64,000 bases of DNA from Panopea generosa (GCA_029582155.1 CM055897.1:13754482-13818481), one strand, 5' to 3'; shown: positions 34,800 to 46,443, numbered from the stretch's first letter. Program-made: numbers and translations. The notes: a model not told the origin generated them from the letters alone.

Positions 34800-35715
34800 G
34801 ATTTTGATCTGCATTGTCGCTTAAATGACCCTTCTTCTTACATTTCCAACATGTGACTTTGCCTTAAGCATAACTTCTTTTGTAACCTTTCGATCTTTTA
34901 CTGATAACCTGAATTTTCTTGCCATTTTGATAGTTTATCTGTGGTCTATTATGAAAATCATTTTCTGAATTTTGACTTGATCTTAACTTTTTGCCTTGAG
35001 CATTGCTTTGTTTGTAACCTGTTGGTCTTTTACTGATAACCTGGTTTTCATTGCCATTTAGCAATTTCATCTGATTTCTCTTTTGAAAATTATTTCTTGA
35101 ATTTTGACCTGTTTTTAATTCTAATGTTTTTCTCAGATTTTGTTCTGTCATGGCCGAATTGACTGCTGCTTGGAGAGTTATGTGATTTTCTCTCATTAAC
35201 CTCATTTTCATATAATCATACAACAATCCATTTATGAAATAACCAACCAACATTTTTTCAATAAATTGTAAATCTCCCTGATATTCTTTGAATGCATCTT
35301 GACCCAAATCTAGCAATCTTTCTGCATAATTTTGTACATTTTCATTTGGTTTTTGCAAAATTGTACCCAGTAACATTAACGAATGATGAGAATCTATTAC
35401 CTCGGCATATTGCTTTGTAAGTCCATTTTTCAATTGTAACCAAGTTGTACTAGGATTATTAATTATCCATCTTTGAATGAAATCGCTTACTACCCCCTTA
35501 CTGGCTTGTAATGCTATTAGCTTGATTTGACTTTCATCTGTTTTTGTAAAAATTGCGTATTTTTCAATATTTTTGACCCAAGTTTTAAATTGTTTCGAAT
35601 CTCCATCAAAATGTTTTATGAATTTTTTAATTCCCTGAGCTCCAAAATGATTATTTAATTGTGCTAATTGATCTGCTAAGTTTTTAAATACAGAAGCAAC
35701 ATTTTGGTCTGTCAT
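34800..35715 (-). pseudogene. Gypsy gag with damaged zinc knuckle
   Basis: The frame 35715-34864 (283 codons) has the retrotransposon gag features FKTWVKNIEKYAIF, TWLQLKNGLTKQYA and ENVQNYAERLLDLG, then a basic tail with two related blocks rich in QNSxN and ISKRxxGYK. A TAA at 34866-34864 cuts it just before the nucleic-acid-binding knuckle CWKCKKKGHLSDNA, whose fourth ligand (Cys in CX2CX4HX4C) is Ala. Gag would form the particle and bind RNA. Confidence 0.88.
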
Positions 35716-35867
35716 TTTCGTAATTGTAAAAAAAAAAAATCACATAAACACACTCACAGGTTCTTTCTTCATCTCCATGTCGTATACGTGGTCTATACTC
35801 TGCGTTGTGTTAATCCAATCCAGTCCTGGAATAGCGGCACCATTTAATATACCCATGTCGCATAATC
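35716..35867 (-). other. Gypsy leader and primer-binding-site candidate
   Basis: Between the LTR candidate and gag, the minus strand has TGGTGCCGC at about 35853, typical of a tRNA primer-binding site start. An open stretch (about 35907-35763, including MGILNGAAIPGLDWINT) crosses the proposed LTR edge and is followed by GTGAGT, a possible splice donor. Its meaning is unclear. Confidence 0.4.
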
Positions 35868-36235
35868 GACTCAACAACTCTTGTATATCATAAGTAAATT
35901 TTATTCACATAATTATAAAGTTCTCATAAGTTCAAAGTCACAAGCTAACATTTTTAAACTCGCTACTGCTCGTTTAAACTAAACCTAGTCTAACTAACAT
36001 CTTACTCTGACCGTGGCTCAAACTTAACTCCCTGTCCACTCTATGCTAAAACCAGTCCCTGCATGAATAAACAGCTATTCTATATTGGACAATTCATTCA
36101 TACATTCTATTGGTCAGTTAACCAATTACCGATCTTGAGGTCCAGCCCACAATTACCTTGACAGCAATACATCAAGATAACCTTAGGCTATCATTTATCT
36201 CCAGTAAACTGTCATCCTATCTCATTAAACTGTCA
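35868..36235 (-). repeat. Candidate 5' LTR of the Gypsy element
   Basis: Minus strand: it starts TGACAGTTTAATGAG at 36235 and could end in CA near 35868, just before the leader. There is no second copy in the window to confirm the limits. The outer edge abuts a LINE-type tail at about 36238. Confidence 0.45.
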
Positions 36236-36237
36236 TA

Positions 36238-36290
36238 GATTCAAGATTCAAGATTTCTTTATTTATACGTATAATGTTTCTCAATACATA
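36238..36290 (-). mobile_element. 3' tail of a CR1/L2-like LINE or SINE
   Basis: Minus strand: 'tataaataaagaaatcttga' is followed by 'atcttgaatc', a short-repeat tail of the type that ends many CR1/L2-like retroposons. Only the tail is present. The Gypsy LTR starts right after it. Confidence 0.5.
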
Positions 36291-36359
36291 CATATATCAA
36301 TATATTTATTTATGTCGAATGAAGTATCTTCAATTCTAACATCTCACTAGCATCCCATA

Positions 36360-36750
36360 ATGTTACATTTGTTCATTATGACAGGTTTGTGTACATTATT
36401 GTGTTTGAGTGTGTGTACGTGCAGTATATACTATTTGTGCAGGACTTTGTACATTATGACAGACTTTTGTTCATTATTGTGTGGGATCGTGTGTACGTGC
36501 AGTATATACTATTTGTGCAGGACTTTGTACATTACGACAGGCTTTTGTACATTATTATGTTGGAGTGTGTTTATGTGCAGTATATACTATTTGTGCAGGA
36601 CTTTGTACATTATGACATGCTTTTGTACATATGTTCGAGTGTGTGTATGTGCAGTATATACTACTTATGTAGGCTTTTGTACATATGTTGGAGTGTGTAT
36701 GCACAGTGTATACTAGTTTGCAAGCTTCTGTACATGTGTATGTATGCATG
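36360..36750. repeat. 78-bp tandem repeat, about 5 units
   Basis: The unit contains 'gtgcagtatatactatttgt' plus 'gcaggactttgtacattatg' and recurs at 36421, 36499, 36577, 36651 and about 36702. Three overlapping frames on both strands stay open because the period is divisible by three. They are not genes. Confidence 0.88.
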
Positions 36751-37162
36751 CTTGTGTGCGTGAATATGTGTTATGTGTGCACAAACGAATCGAAAGTACT
36801 GTTAAAAAGTCTAAGTACTGCGAAGTTAGTAATACGCTATTGGTCATTGGAACATTCCTCACTATATCATTTTATGTTGTTCATAATTTTTACACACTAT
36901 ATTATAAAAATGATGTTTAGACCAGTCTACTCCGAAACAGACAATAAAATGAATTTCATGCTACTTATCACAATTACCAGTTTTTTAGTTTTTGATTTTA
37001 AGAATATCTCAATTTCATTTAAAATCCCGGTAATTAACCATTTTGTTTTCTTTTTACTATCTTTTTCTTTCTGTGCTGAAGGGCTGTTAGTTGGGCGGAT
37101 GTCGATTTTGTGTTTTAGTTCCAGATGGTTGCTCTCAATTGTATTTCCTGTAATTTTACCTA

Positions 37163-38530
37163 ATGGGTAGTGATATAAACGCTTGGAGAGTTACCATCGG
37201 GAACTTCTACAGCAAAACACATTTAGTGTCAAGATCATGTATGTTTAAAAATATTCCTTTGTACTTGTATTTCTTGATGTTGTTTTTGAAGTTACTTAAT
37301 CATTATGCCATTCAAATATCTCTTGTCACATATGCTTTTTTATTGGACAGTGTCTTAAAATTAGAATTTACAATCGTTATTATGTTGTTAGTGCTCTTGC
37401 ATGGGGATATTGCCGAAAATCCAGGTCCTTTTTTAGAAAATAAGAGCACACACTGTATTTCTATTCTACATATTAATATCCGATGTATTCGAAACAAGTT
37501 TAACTACATAAAAAATAATTTTATGGATTTTGATATACTTTGTTTTACTGAAACTCACTTAACTGATGAAATTGCAAATATTGATATTAATTTAGATGGT
37601 TTCTCAGACCCATTTCGTAAAGACAACACAGCTCATTCTAGTGGTATTTTAATCTATGTTTCAAATCATCTCATTTCAAAAAGAAGATTAGACTTAGAAT
37701 GTCCGTTAATTGATTCTGTTTGTGTTGATGTCAAGCACAAAAGGGACCGATTTTTTATGTGCTGTGTATACCGTTCCCCGAACAAGCCTGTAGCATTATG
37801 GAATAATTTTAACACATGTATTGAAAAAGCTCTTGATTTGTCAAAAAATATAGTTTTAGTAGGCGATATTAACGAGGACCAATTAAATACTAACAATAAT
37901 CATCTTAGAAATACTATACTTATTAACAATCTGACAAATGTCATTACAGAACCAACCAGAGTAACTGAAACTACATCAACTCTGATAAATCCAATACTTA
38001 TATCAGATACATATACACCTCTCAATTCTGGAACTTTAGATGTTCCGAATACAATAAGCGACCATAAAGCTACTTATATTTATATCCCATTTTCTCTGTT
38101 TACACCTCCTGCTTTAACTAGAACAGTTTGGTTTTATAAAAGAGGTGATTATGACAAACTGAATGACATGATAAATAACTTTGATTGGGAGTTCATTTCC
38201 TACATTTCCATAAACGCAGCGTGTAAACGTTTTTCAGAAACAATTTTAGATTTTATGCAAAAATGTATTCCCTCCAAAGATATAACCATCAGACCTACTG
38301 ACAAGCCATGGTACGACTCTGAAATCAGACGGAAAACTAGACTACGAGACAGACAAAGGACAAAATCAATACGAACGCAAAGAACAGACGACTGGACTAA
38401 ATACAAACAGTTAAGAAACAAAGTTAATAATTTGAAAACGCATGCTAAAGAACAGTACTTTAATAATATGGAAACTTTAGTTTCAGACAGCAGAAATACA
38501 AATCCAAAACTTTACTGGAAACTCCTTTAA
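37163..38530 (+). pseudogene. LINE endonuclease frame with 2A-like motif
   Basis: It is 455 codons. Residues about 30-80 are hydrophobic. Residues 81-89 read GDIAENPGP (37403-37429), a 2A-like ribosome-skipping motif with Ala where the consensus Glu stands. The EEP-type endonuclease follows: HINIRCIRNK (102-112), FTETHL (128-133), YRSP (203-206), GDIN (234-237) and ISDHKATY (298-305), giving the metal and phosphate ligands. It would nick target DNA for target-primed reverse transcription. A TAA ends the frame before the RT, which continues in the same frame after the stop. Confidence 0.92.
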
Positions 38531-39010
38531 CAAATTATTAAGGAAAACAAAAATACTGAAACCATACCCCCCTTAAAAAGAACCTCAGACGCTGGGGAGG
38601 AAACCTACTTTTATAACGACGAAGAAAAGGCAAATTGTTTGAACGACTATTTCATTTCTATTTCAACAATCAGTAATGAAACTGATATTACATTTCCAAA
38701 TGAAAACTCGAAAACTTATAATTTTCTTTCTAATATTATTATAACAAAGTCTGAAATAGAATATACGATTGACATCCTTGACCCTAACAAATCTGTTGGG
38801 AATGATAAAATAAGTCACATAGTTTTCAAGTATACAAAATATAGTATTTCTAAACCTCTAGTACTGTTATTTAATAGATCATTAATCAAATGTGAATTTC
38901 CAGATTTATGGAAATCAGCCCTAGTAATGCCACTTTTCAAAAAAGGTAAAACAAACCTAGCGTCTAATTATCGACCAATTTCACTCTTAAGCTGTATTGG
39001 CAAGTTAAAA
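38531..39010 (+). pseudogene. LINE RT, fingers part
   Basis: This continues in the same frame after the stop at 38528. It carries ANCLNDYFISIS, DPNKSVGNDKI, WKSALVMPLFKKG and SNYRPISLLSCIGKL, which are the opening RT blocks of LINE elements. A frameshift near 39005 breaks it from the palm domain. Confidence 0.9.
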
Positions 39011-39846
39011 AAAGAATTGTGTACAAACATATATATAATTTTCTTGTTGATAATAACCTCATTTATAAGTTACAATCTGGATTTCTCAAAGGACATTCCA
39101 CGGTTTACCAACTTTTAGATATATATCATCAAATTTGTCAAGGCATAGATAATATACAATTCACTTGCATGGTATTTTGTGATGTATCGAAAGCATTTGA
39201 TTGCGTGTGGTTAAAAGGTCTTTTGTTCAAATTAAAGCAGAATGGTATAAATGGTAGTCTTCTTAATTGGATCGACAGTTATTTAAACAAACGTGAACAA
39301 AGAGTATTTATAGGTAATAGTTTCTCAGAAATAAAAATAACAACTGCCGGAGTTCCCCAAGGTTCTGTATTAGGTCCTTTATTCTTTTTAATTTACATTA
39401 ATGATATAGCCGAAAATTTGTTAAGTATTACACGAATATTTGCAGATGATACAACTCTTGTTTTTACATCTTCAAATTTAACACATTTAGAAGGTATAAT
39501 CAATAATGATCTGATCGTTATATCAAAGTGGGCAAAACAATGGTTAGTGAATTTTAATCCCCAAAAGACTGAAGCTATACTTTTTACTCTAAATAGAAAT
39601 GTTTCAAATCCGAATTTATTGTTTGAAAATGTTTTAGTTAATGTTGTAGAACACCATAAACATTTAGGTGTTACTTTTAGTCATGATGGAAAATGGCATC
39701 AACACATAAATAATTTTGTTTCATCAGCTTCAAAAATTTTAGGCATGATGCGAAAAATCAAATTTACACTAAATCGGAAATCTCTAAACCAAAAATATAT
39801 ATCATTTCTGCGACCAGTTTTTGAATATGCAATCAATTGTTTTTGA
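39010..39846 (+). pseudogene. LINE RT, palm and thumb
   Basis: The frame 39019-39846 contains LQSGFLKGHSTVYQLL, CDVSKAFDCVW (first catalytic Asp), AGVPQGSVLGPLFFLIYIND and the active site IFADDTTLV (39436-39462), then HHKHLGVTF. All three catalytic Asp are present. The frame ends at INCF and shifts into the 39821 frame. Confidence 0.95.
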
Positions 39847-40123
39847 TAGTTGTTCTCAATATGAAAAAGACAAACTAGAAAAAATACAACACGAAGCAGC
39901 AAGAGTGGTTACTGGTTTGACGCGTTCAGTTTCTATAAATAAGTTGTACACTGAAATCGGATGGTTATCGCTATCAGAAAGAAGAAAATATCAAAAATAT
40001 ATTATTGCATATAAACTTAAAACAGGAATTCTACCCGATTATTTATGTTCTCTTTTTCCAGAAACAGTAGGAGTAAAATACACCTTACAACTTACGAAAT
40101 TCTTCCGATTATGTTGTTTTTAA
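39821..40123 (+). pseudogene. LINE RT C-terminal region, part 1
   Basis: The frame carries LEKIQHEAARVVTGLTR and LYTEIGWLSLSERRKYQK, a stretch commonly conserved downstream of LINE RT thumbs. It ends in a further frameshift near 40095. Confidence 0.88.
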
Positions 40124-40613
40124 CACAAGAACACAACTATTTGCAAATTCGTTTATTCCGTCATGCGTATCTATTTGGAATACACTTCCCGAGTACATTC
40201 GTAACTCAGAGACATTATCAATTTTTAAAACTCATATAACAAACATGTATTTTAAAACGCAAATAGTACCATCGTATTATCTAACTGGTAGTCGAATTTT
40301 ATCAGTTTTCCACGCTCGTTTGAGAAACGGATGTAGTCATCTTAAGTTTGATACATTTTTAAATTCTTTAACACTTGGTGCAAGATGCGACAAATGCAGT
40401 AATGAAAAAGAAGACGCCGAGCACTACTTTATACAATGTTCTATATATACTGATGAACGACTTCGTCTTTTTCGTTCCACACGCCGTTTTCATCCCTTAA
40501 GTACACGAGTGTTATTATTTGGTAAGAGTACATATACCAGTGACACAAATACATTTATATTTACACAAGTACAACAATATATTAAAGACACGAAACATTT
40601 TGTCAACAATTGA
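40124..40613 (+). pseudogene. LINE C-terminal zinc motif region
   Basis: After broken frames (SFIPSCVSIWNTLPEYI is readable at about 40150-40205), frame 40245-40613 has RLRNGCSHLKFDTF and the motif CDKCSNEKEDAEHYFIQC (Cys48, Cys51, His60, Cys65; 40386-40439). This CCHC-type motif closes many CR1/L2-like ORF2 proteins. Stop at 40611-40613. Confidence 0.88.
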
Positions 40614-40801
40614 CTCTCGGCATCATACCCAATTTTATGCAGCCCTTCAATGCACTGAAACGATATTATGACAGCACTTGAAAACATATTATGTATTTTG
40701 TCTCTTTTTCTCACCTAATTTATTTATTTTTCTTTATTTATTTCTTCAATTTTATTGTTGGTTTACATCCTATTGATTGTTAAAATTGCCATCTTGATTT
40801 G

Positions 40802-41256
40802 AACGTCTCACACACCAATTAATTTTGTACTGTTCTACATATAGAGACATGCACTTCTGGAACACTGGATACATTACCAATGGTTCTAAAAGTGCCTTAT
40901 TCCCATAGATAGTCCTCTGTTGGTCCAAATATGCAGAAAAAAACATGGGGTTGACCAGGTTGTTTTTTCACAATTTCGATGGTTTGATGGCAGCCCTTCA
41001 TTTTTGACAATTCTGCCCATTTGTTGCAGTGTATCACTACGCATCTTTAAACTGTTATAGCATCATCAAACAGTTACCAGGGTCACCCAAACTTTGCAGA
41101 AATCATGAAAATGTTCCAATGTTCCCATATGCACAAAGAAATATGACATTTTATGCATTTAAAAAAAAAAAATACCCAACCGCTTTACACAGCTCTAATT
41201 TCTTTGGCGTAATAATCTTGCTACCGTCATGTAAGGGAGGTAATTGTTCAGTGAGA
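40802..41256. repeat. 455-bp direct repeat, copy 1
   Basis: It is almost identical to 43448-43906, with about ten differences by eye. It starts 'aacgtctcacacaccaatta' and ends 'ggtaattgttcagtgagac'; the ends GTCTCAC and GTGAGAC are inverted. An A-run lies near the 3' end. No coding frame was recognised. It abuts the 3' end of the LINE. Confidence 0.88.
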
Positions 41257-43447
41257 CCTTGAAGAGTAGAAATTATCATGACATGTGACTGAATTTTTTG
41301 TCGAACAAACCTTTACCATTTCTAAATATAAAAATACGCCTTTTGAATTCATCGCGCAACTGTTTTCGAATTCATGCACCAAAATAAGATGGCAGTCACA
41401 CATGCATAAATCCGTTTCGGACGACTCAAAAACAGGAAAAACTGCAAAATTTTTTTAGCCATTGTACCTTAATAAAAATAATTCTGGAAAAAGAAATACT
41501 TTGAAAATGTCCTTGTATTGCCTCCTATAGTGTATCTATATGACTGCATATTCATTTTATTGTATATGCAACATTACATAACTTAAGTGTCAAAATACAT
41601 GACCATATATGGATAAATAGTTGTTTTTCTTCAAATAATGCTCTGTTTTGTTGCAAAACTATATATATGACTTTTTTTTATATCTATAACAAATAAATAT
41701 TAATGTTTGAAGGTGCCCAGCAATAATTTGCATGTCACTGACACTAACCATGCCCCCTTTTTCAATACATGAATGAATAACATACTTTTGTACATGCATT
41801 AGATTCATTATCAACTATGAATATATCCCTTACCAATTGAGGTATCTATTAGGCATATATTAAATTCCAATACTATTTTGTTTATTTTATCAATAAAAAT
41901 AGCAAATGAAAGTAAAGTGTGCATAAAAGTCACTTTAAAGCAAGAAAATGAAACGATGAATGAAAATGAGACAAAATATGGATACTGCATATTTGGCTGG
42001 AACGATAAGCTCATTGCAAAAAGACGGTTTACTAAAGCGCATCTCTTTACGACAAATTCGTTTGAAATAAATATATCAAAGAATATCGCGATAAGAAATA
42101 TTTGTCGCGAGATGACTCTTTACTTTACAGATTTTCCAAAACTGGCATAAAAAAAATGGGCAGTTAAAATAGAGTTGTTGCAATAATTATATGAAAATTA
42201 GAAATTGTCATATTGGAGAATGCTATACTGTTGGATGTGGAGAAAACTATTGTACACATTCAATAACAGACTGTGAAAAAACATCATCTTCAATGAGAAA
42301 AATCTATATTCTATAGCAAGCATCATGTATTTTTATTTGAAAAAAAAGTAAGAAGAACAACCGAAAGAAATCAGATGATGGTACAAAAGTTTCAAGCACA
42401 GGTTAACTAAACGCTGAGAAATTATTACGCGAATCTGTTTCGCGTCATTTCAAAGATGTCGCATTTTACCATTTACCTGAATGTCCAAGAGTAGGTAAAT
42501 ACTGTGTATAAGCCAGACCCAGCCGCATAAATATCAACAATGAGGAGAAAAAAATGACAGTAAAACAAAAATGGCAGTCATACGCCATACCATTAAAATG
42601 AAACTCGACAGTTTGGCAGTCGGTCAATTTGGCAGTCGGTATATCGAAAACTGGATACAGAGCTGTTGATAACAAATATCAATGACAAAATAATGAAACA
42701 GGAAATTTCTGCATAATTCAAGATCAATATAATATTACTTGATAAACAGCGACATAAAAACAATATTGGTCATACGCGACCAACCGTATTGTCAAAAAGC
42801 ATGCGCTAAAGAGTGGAAACAGTATCGCGACAAATGTTACCATTTTTATGTGGGTGGGGTATGAATTATACATAAATAATGAGCTTCTAACACAAACAAA
42901 ATGGTTTAACTTACATGAATCATGAAATCTGGATGCAGTGAATGCTCTAGACATGCTTTTGTTGTGATGTATTAGCATCACTGTCTCTCTGTGTGACTTT
43001 CAAGTGTTTTTAAGTGCAAACTTCTATTCATTTTAGCCAGGATTTTGAGACAGATGGCTAAAATCAAGTCTTATCACATGATGCAGCAAAGCACATTTGC
43101 ATACATGATCATTTCTTTTTTAGTTAAATAGATGGTCTCACTTTGTGTTCCTTTCATTGAATTGAATAAATCCTGATTCCAACATTTCCATGACAAATTT
43201 TCAGCTGCTCAGTCTCATTGCTCTATTTGCTTTACTGTTTTAGCTTCAAGTTTGGTTTTGCTTGTGTGACACTTCTCTATTTCACTCAAAGTCATCCATT
43301 TTTCACAAAAATACATTTATTTTTCCATTTAAAGGTTTCAAATACAATATTTCCTATAGAAAGTGACATATTTTGAAAAAGAAAGTAAATCTGAATCACA
43401 AAGATGCAGTTTCCTCCCAGCGTCTACCGAAAATGATCTGGTTCTTC
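41257..43447. other. 2.2 kb between the direct repeats, no gene seen
   Basis: AT-rich DNA with several short open frames (41811-42150, 42466-42981) without recognisable domains. If the direct repeats are termini, this would be a non-coding internal region. Confidence 0.5.
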
Positions 43448-43906
43448 AACGTCACACACACCAATTAATTTTGTACTGTTCTACATATAGAGACATGCAC
43501 TTCTGGAACACCACTGAATACATTACCAATGGTTCTAAAAGTGCCTTATTCCCATAGATAGTCCTCTGTTGGTCCAAATATGCAGAAAAAAACATGGGGT
43601 TGACCAGGTTTCTTTTTCACAATTTCGATGGTTTGATGGCACCCCTTCATTTTTGACAATTCTGCCCATTTGTTGCAGTGTATCACTACGCATCTTTAAA
43701 CTGTTATAGCATCATCAAACAGTTCCCAGGGTCACCCAAACTTTGCAGAAATCATGAAAATGTTCCAATGTTCCCATATGCACAAAGAAATATGACATTT
43801 TATGCATTTTAAAAAAAAAAAATACCCAACCGCTTTACACAGCTCTAATTTCTTTGGCGTAATAATCTTGCTACCGTCATGTAAGGGAGGTAATTGTTCA
43901 GTGAGA
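43448..43906. repeat. 455-bp direct repeat, copy 2
   Basis: It is the second copy of the repeat at 40802-41256, in the same orientation, and ends 140 bp short of the DNA polymerase pseudogene. The first bases read 'aacgtcacacacacc', so the inverted end seen in copy 1 is damaged here. Confidence 0.88.
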
Positions 43907-44045
43907 TTCTAATGTTATTTGTATATTGAAAGGGGAGGGCCGTAACTAATGTTGCTAAAACTTGTGGCCCAACCCGTTTGCTATGTGAATTATGCAATAA
44001 ATTATGTTTAAACTAAGTACGTATTTAAAGCAGACAGTTCACATT

Positions 44046-44676
44046 TCAGTAACCATACGGATAAGACACATGTCCATTTCGCACTCTCTTGTCAAACACA
44101 ATACGGTAGTCTTTGGTTTGTTTTGCAGTCAACAGTTTTGCTTGATCCCTGTCTCTACATATCTTATTGCAGTCAGTCACCGTCACAACTTCGTTAGGAT
44201 TGTTTGTAACCATGTTCTTCAGGGTGTCATAATTGACTTCTTGTAAGGTTTTGTGGTTTAGATTGATACCCCCTTACTTTACAATGGATTAATTTTCCAT
44301 CTTCATCAGGTTTTTCCAATTTGTAAGAGTAGTTTTTGGGACCCCCTGTAATGAATGTCAATATTCGATTGTCAGGTACTTCATTCGTCAAATCTCCAAG
44401 ATAATCCCCAAGATCCGGTACCCATTCCCCCTGTTTTGTTGAAAAAATAACAGAGTCTGTGTCAGCATAAAGAGTTCTCGGACCTAACTTTTCCAAGTAC
44501 GTGTATAATTTCAAACGCACCTGAGCAGTGGTATAAGCTGCTATAATGACATTGTTTTTTCCTGATGATTCTACAAAAACGTCTTTGTATTTCCAACGCA
44601 TTTCTACCATGTCATCAGACACAAAGTTAACCGATGTGACTTCTTCCCTGTCGCTGGAAAGTTTGTCGAAATACAC
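44046..44676 (-). pseudogene. PolB arm 1: thumb and motif C part
   Basis: Frame 44676-44227 carries [15 protein letters not shown] and [14 protein letters not shown] (motif C). After a shift near 44270 another frame continues with [15 protein letters not shown] and DYRIVFDKRV, ending at TGA 44048-44046. This seems to be the natural C-terminus. Arm 2 lacks this part. Confidence 0.9.
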
Positions 44677-45777
44677 TTACGGATCGTCTACAATATCTAC
44701 TTGAGACATGTTACTTCTTTGCCCAAATTTACCCCAAAAAGAGTTTAACATGAGCTTAGCTAAAGATCGCATCCCTGGGATGTACGTTTGTTTCTGTTCC
44801 TAGGTTACGCACCATTTAGGCAAACCACTCTTTTCTTGTTTAATTTTCAGAAAAGTGTTTACGTATTCCGTAAATACGCCCCCTTCCATTTTGAGCTGGT
44901 TGTATTGAGATATATCGTCAAAGTGCCAAACTTCATAGATGTGCTGCAACGTGTACCCTTTTTGCAATGCCTTTTCAACTTCATATGTCACCAAAGTTCC
45001 CAAAAAAGCTCTCTCTTCATCTAAATGTTTGCAGATAGTCTGTTGCTGCGATTCTGCGCATGTCTTACAAAGGGCAAATATCAATTTTCCATTCATTTTA
45101 CAAGGGAGCACGGGTATGAATAGTTGTCGTGGTAGTGGTACTTTACATTTGATCAGTCCTTCGTAACAGTCAATATCTTGAACATTTTCTGTAATAATGT
45201 CAGGATGACCTGTAGGGATTTTCCCCGTCTTGTTGATGAAAGGATAGAGTGATGTCACGTCATAATATTGGATGGTTTCTTTGTCGGTTGCTTCTTTAAA
45301 AAGTGTGAAAGCCTCAGTTCCGTGCCAAAAATCACCATGAAATTCCAGTACCACATGTTCTGTTTCAGTTTCATAATACCCATCCACCAAATACGGACCG
45401 ATGACCTTTTCACTCCCATTGCGCGCGTGTTGTATACGTATACCCAGTGTGTGTGACATATATTTAACCACTGTATAGCTTTTACTGATTGTGTTTGTTC
45501 TGGATTGTAACCATGTGACGGGATAATACCAATGGTGGTTTTCTTTCAGAAAATTTGTTCTAAACACTCTTTGGCAAGCTGAAGCGATTGTGATGTTTTT
45601 CTCAAAGGGGTCAATATTGGTAATATTTATGAAATCGTCCCTAAATCTCAAACAATAACGTCTTAGTATATCGACATCTGACCGACAATATTTCAAGATT
45701 TCTTTCTGAAAGTCAAACGTCGTGTGTTTGTTGGCATCGTACCATTTCATAAAAACTGTTCTCGCTTCAGATTTCAT
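44677..45777 (-). pseudogene. PolB arm 1: exonuclease III motif, motif A, motif B
   Basis: Frame 45777-44800 carries YCRSDVDIL, ITIASACQRVFRTNF, DVTSLYPFINKTG and QYNQLKMEGGVFTEYVNTF. A stop at 44800-44798 separates it from SLAKLMLNSFWGKFGQR (motif B). At 45315-45322 FHGDFWHG passes straight into AFTLFKE, while arm 2 has about 247 bp more at this point, including a FFGGRT motif. Arm 1 thus carries a deletion. Confidence 0.9.
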
Positions 45778-45885
45778 TCCGTCGGGATTGTAATTTTTGA
45801 TATCTGATAAATGCCCTAAGACAACGGTTTGATTTTCTTGTCTGTTAAAGAGATGGGGAAAATAACCCTTAGATAATTCAGAAAA

Positions 45886-46443
45886 TCAAAACATTGCTGG
45901 TAGTTTTGAAAGAGCCATTGGTAAGAAGTTGACAGAATCAATCATTTTGATTTTACAACTGGGTACTATCAGATACATTATTTTGGCACCATTGGGTATC
46001 ACAGTCGGAACGATAGCATTTCTGTACAAGTATTGTAAAATGGGATAGGAGTCGTAACCTTGGAAATTGTGGGCTATGACAGTGGCTCCATTGTTGTCTT
46101 TAGGAAACAGCCATTGACAAAATGAAACGATCGTTTTAGGCCCTGAGAATATCATTTCATTCTTTCCACACTCCTCACATTCACTCGCCTCACTTACATT
46201 CTTCTTCATACACATTGACCATACTTTGTGAACCACACATAAATTTCGGCTATGTTCATATGCACCACATCTTGATTTTTTACAATGTTTACACTTCCCA
46301 TTTTCACCCCTTTCAAACCCATTTTCACATTGCACCATATCATCCTGTCTGCATTCTAGATCGAAAAATATATATGTATCAACGTTTTGTTCTTCTTGAT
46401 CGAATGTCATATCTTCTTCAATATCATTGTTTTCAGGGAGCAT
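45886..46443 (-). pseudogene. PolB arm 1: exonuclease N-terminal part
   Basis: It is 185 codons. It has the exonuclease I motif IFFDLEC (residues 25-31), a cysteine-rich insert (CKHCKKSRC, CEECGK), exonuclease II AHNFQGYDSYPI, and IKMIDSVNFLPMALSKL. The TGA at 45888-45886 falls inside the domain and is present at the same codon in arm 2 (52463-52465). Confidence 0.9.

Larger units (their letters stand above)
31596..36235 (-). mobile_element. Ty3/Gypsy LTR retrotransposon, decayed
   Basis: Read on the minus strand the order is LTR, gag, protease, RT, RNase H, integrase, the order of Ty3/Gypsy elements. Gag, protease (LVDSGAEI), RT (YLDD at 33387-33376), RNase H (TDAS, DHKPL), integrase zinc finger (HLANGH, CLIC) and part of the DDE core are visible. 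Several frames are broken by stops and shifts, and the integrase is interrupted by an inversion near 31.6-31.8 kb. No second LTR was found on the left. The element is inactive as it stands. Confidence 0.93.
37085..40780 (+). mobile_element. CR1/L2-like non-LTR retrotransposon, decayed
   Basis: The order is hydrophobic N-terminus, 2A-like motif, AP-type endonuclease, reverse transcriptase, C-terminal zinc motif, then an AT-rich 3' end. This is the ORF2 layout of CR1/L2-type LINEs (Jockey-like group). The coding sequence is broken by a stop at 38528-38530 and shifts near 39005, 39835 and 40095-40245. An ORF1 was not recognised. The 5' limit is uncertain, and the 3' limit is placed by loss of coding and the start of an unrelated repeat at 40802. 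Confidence 0.9.

Noticed and set aside
36360-36763. Two plus frames and one minus frame over 118-124 and 64 codons
   Set aside because: All are translations of the same 78-bp tandem repeat in different frames.
40802-43906. Classic LTR retrotransposon with 455-bp LTRs
   Set aside because: The repeats do not start TG or end CA, no primer-binding site or polypurine tract was seen, and the interior has no coding remnants. Kept as an open finding.
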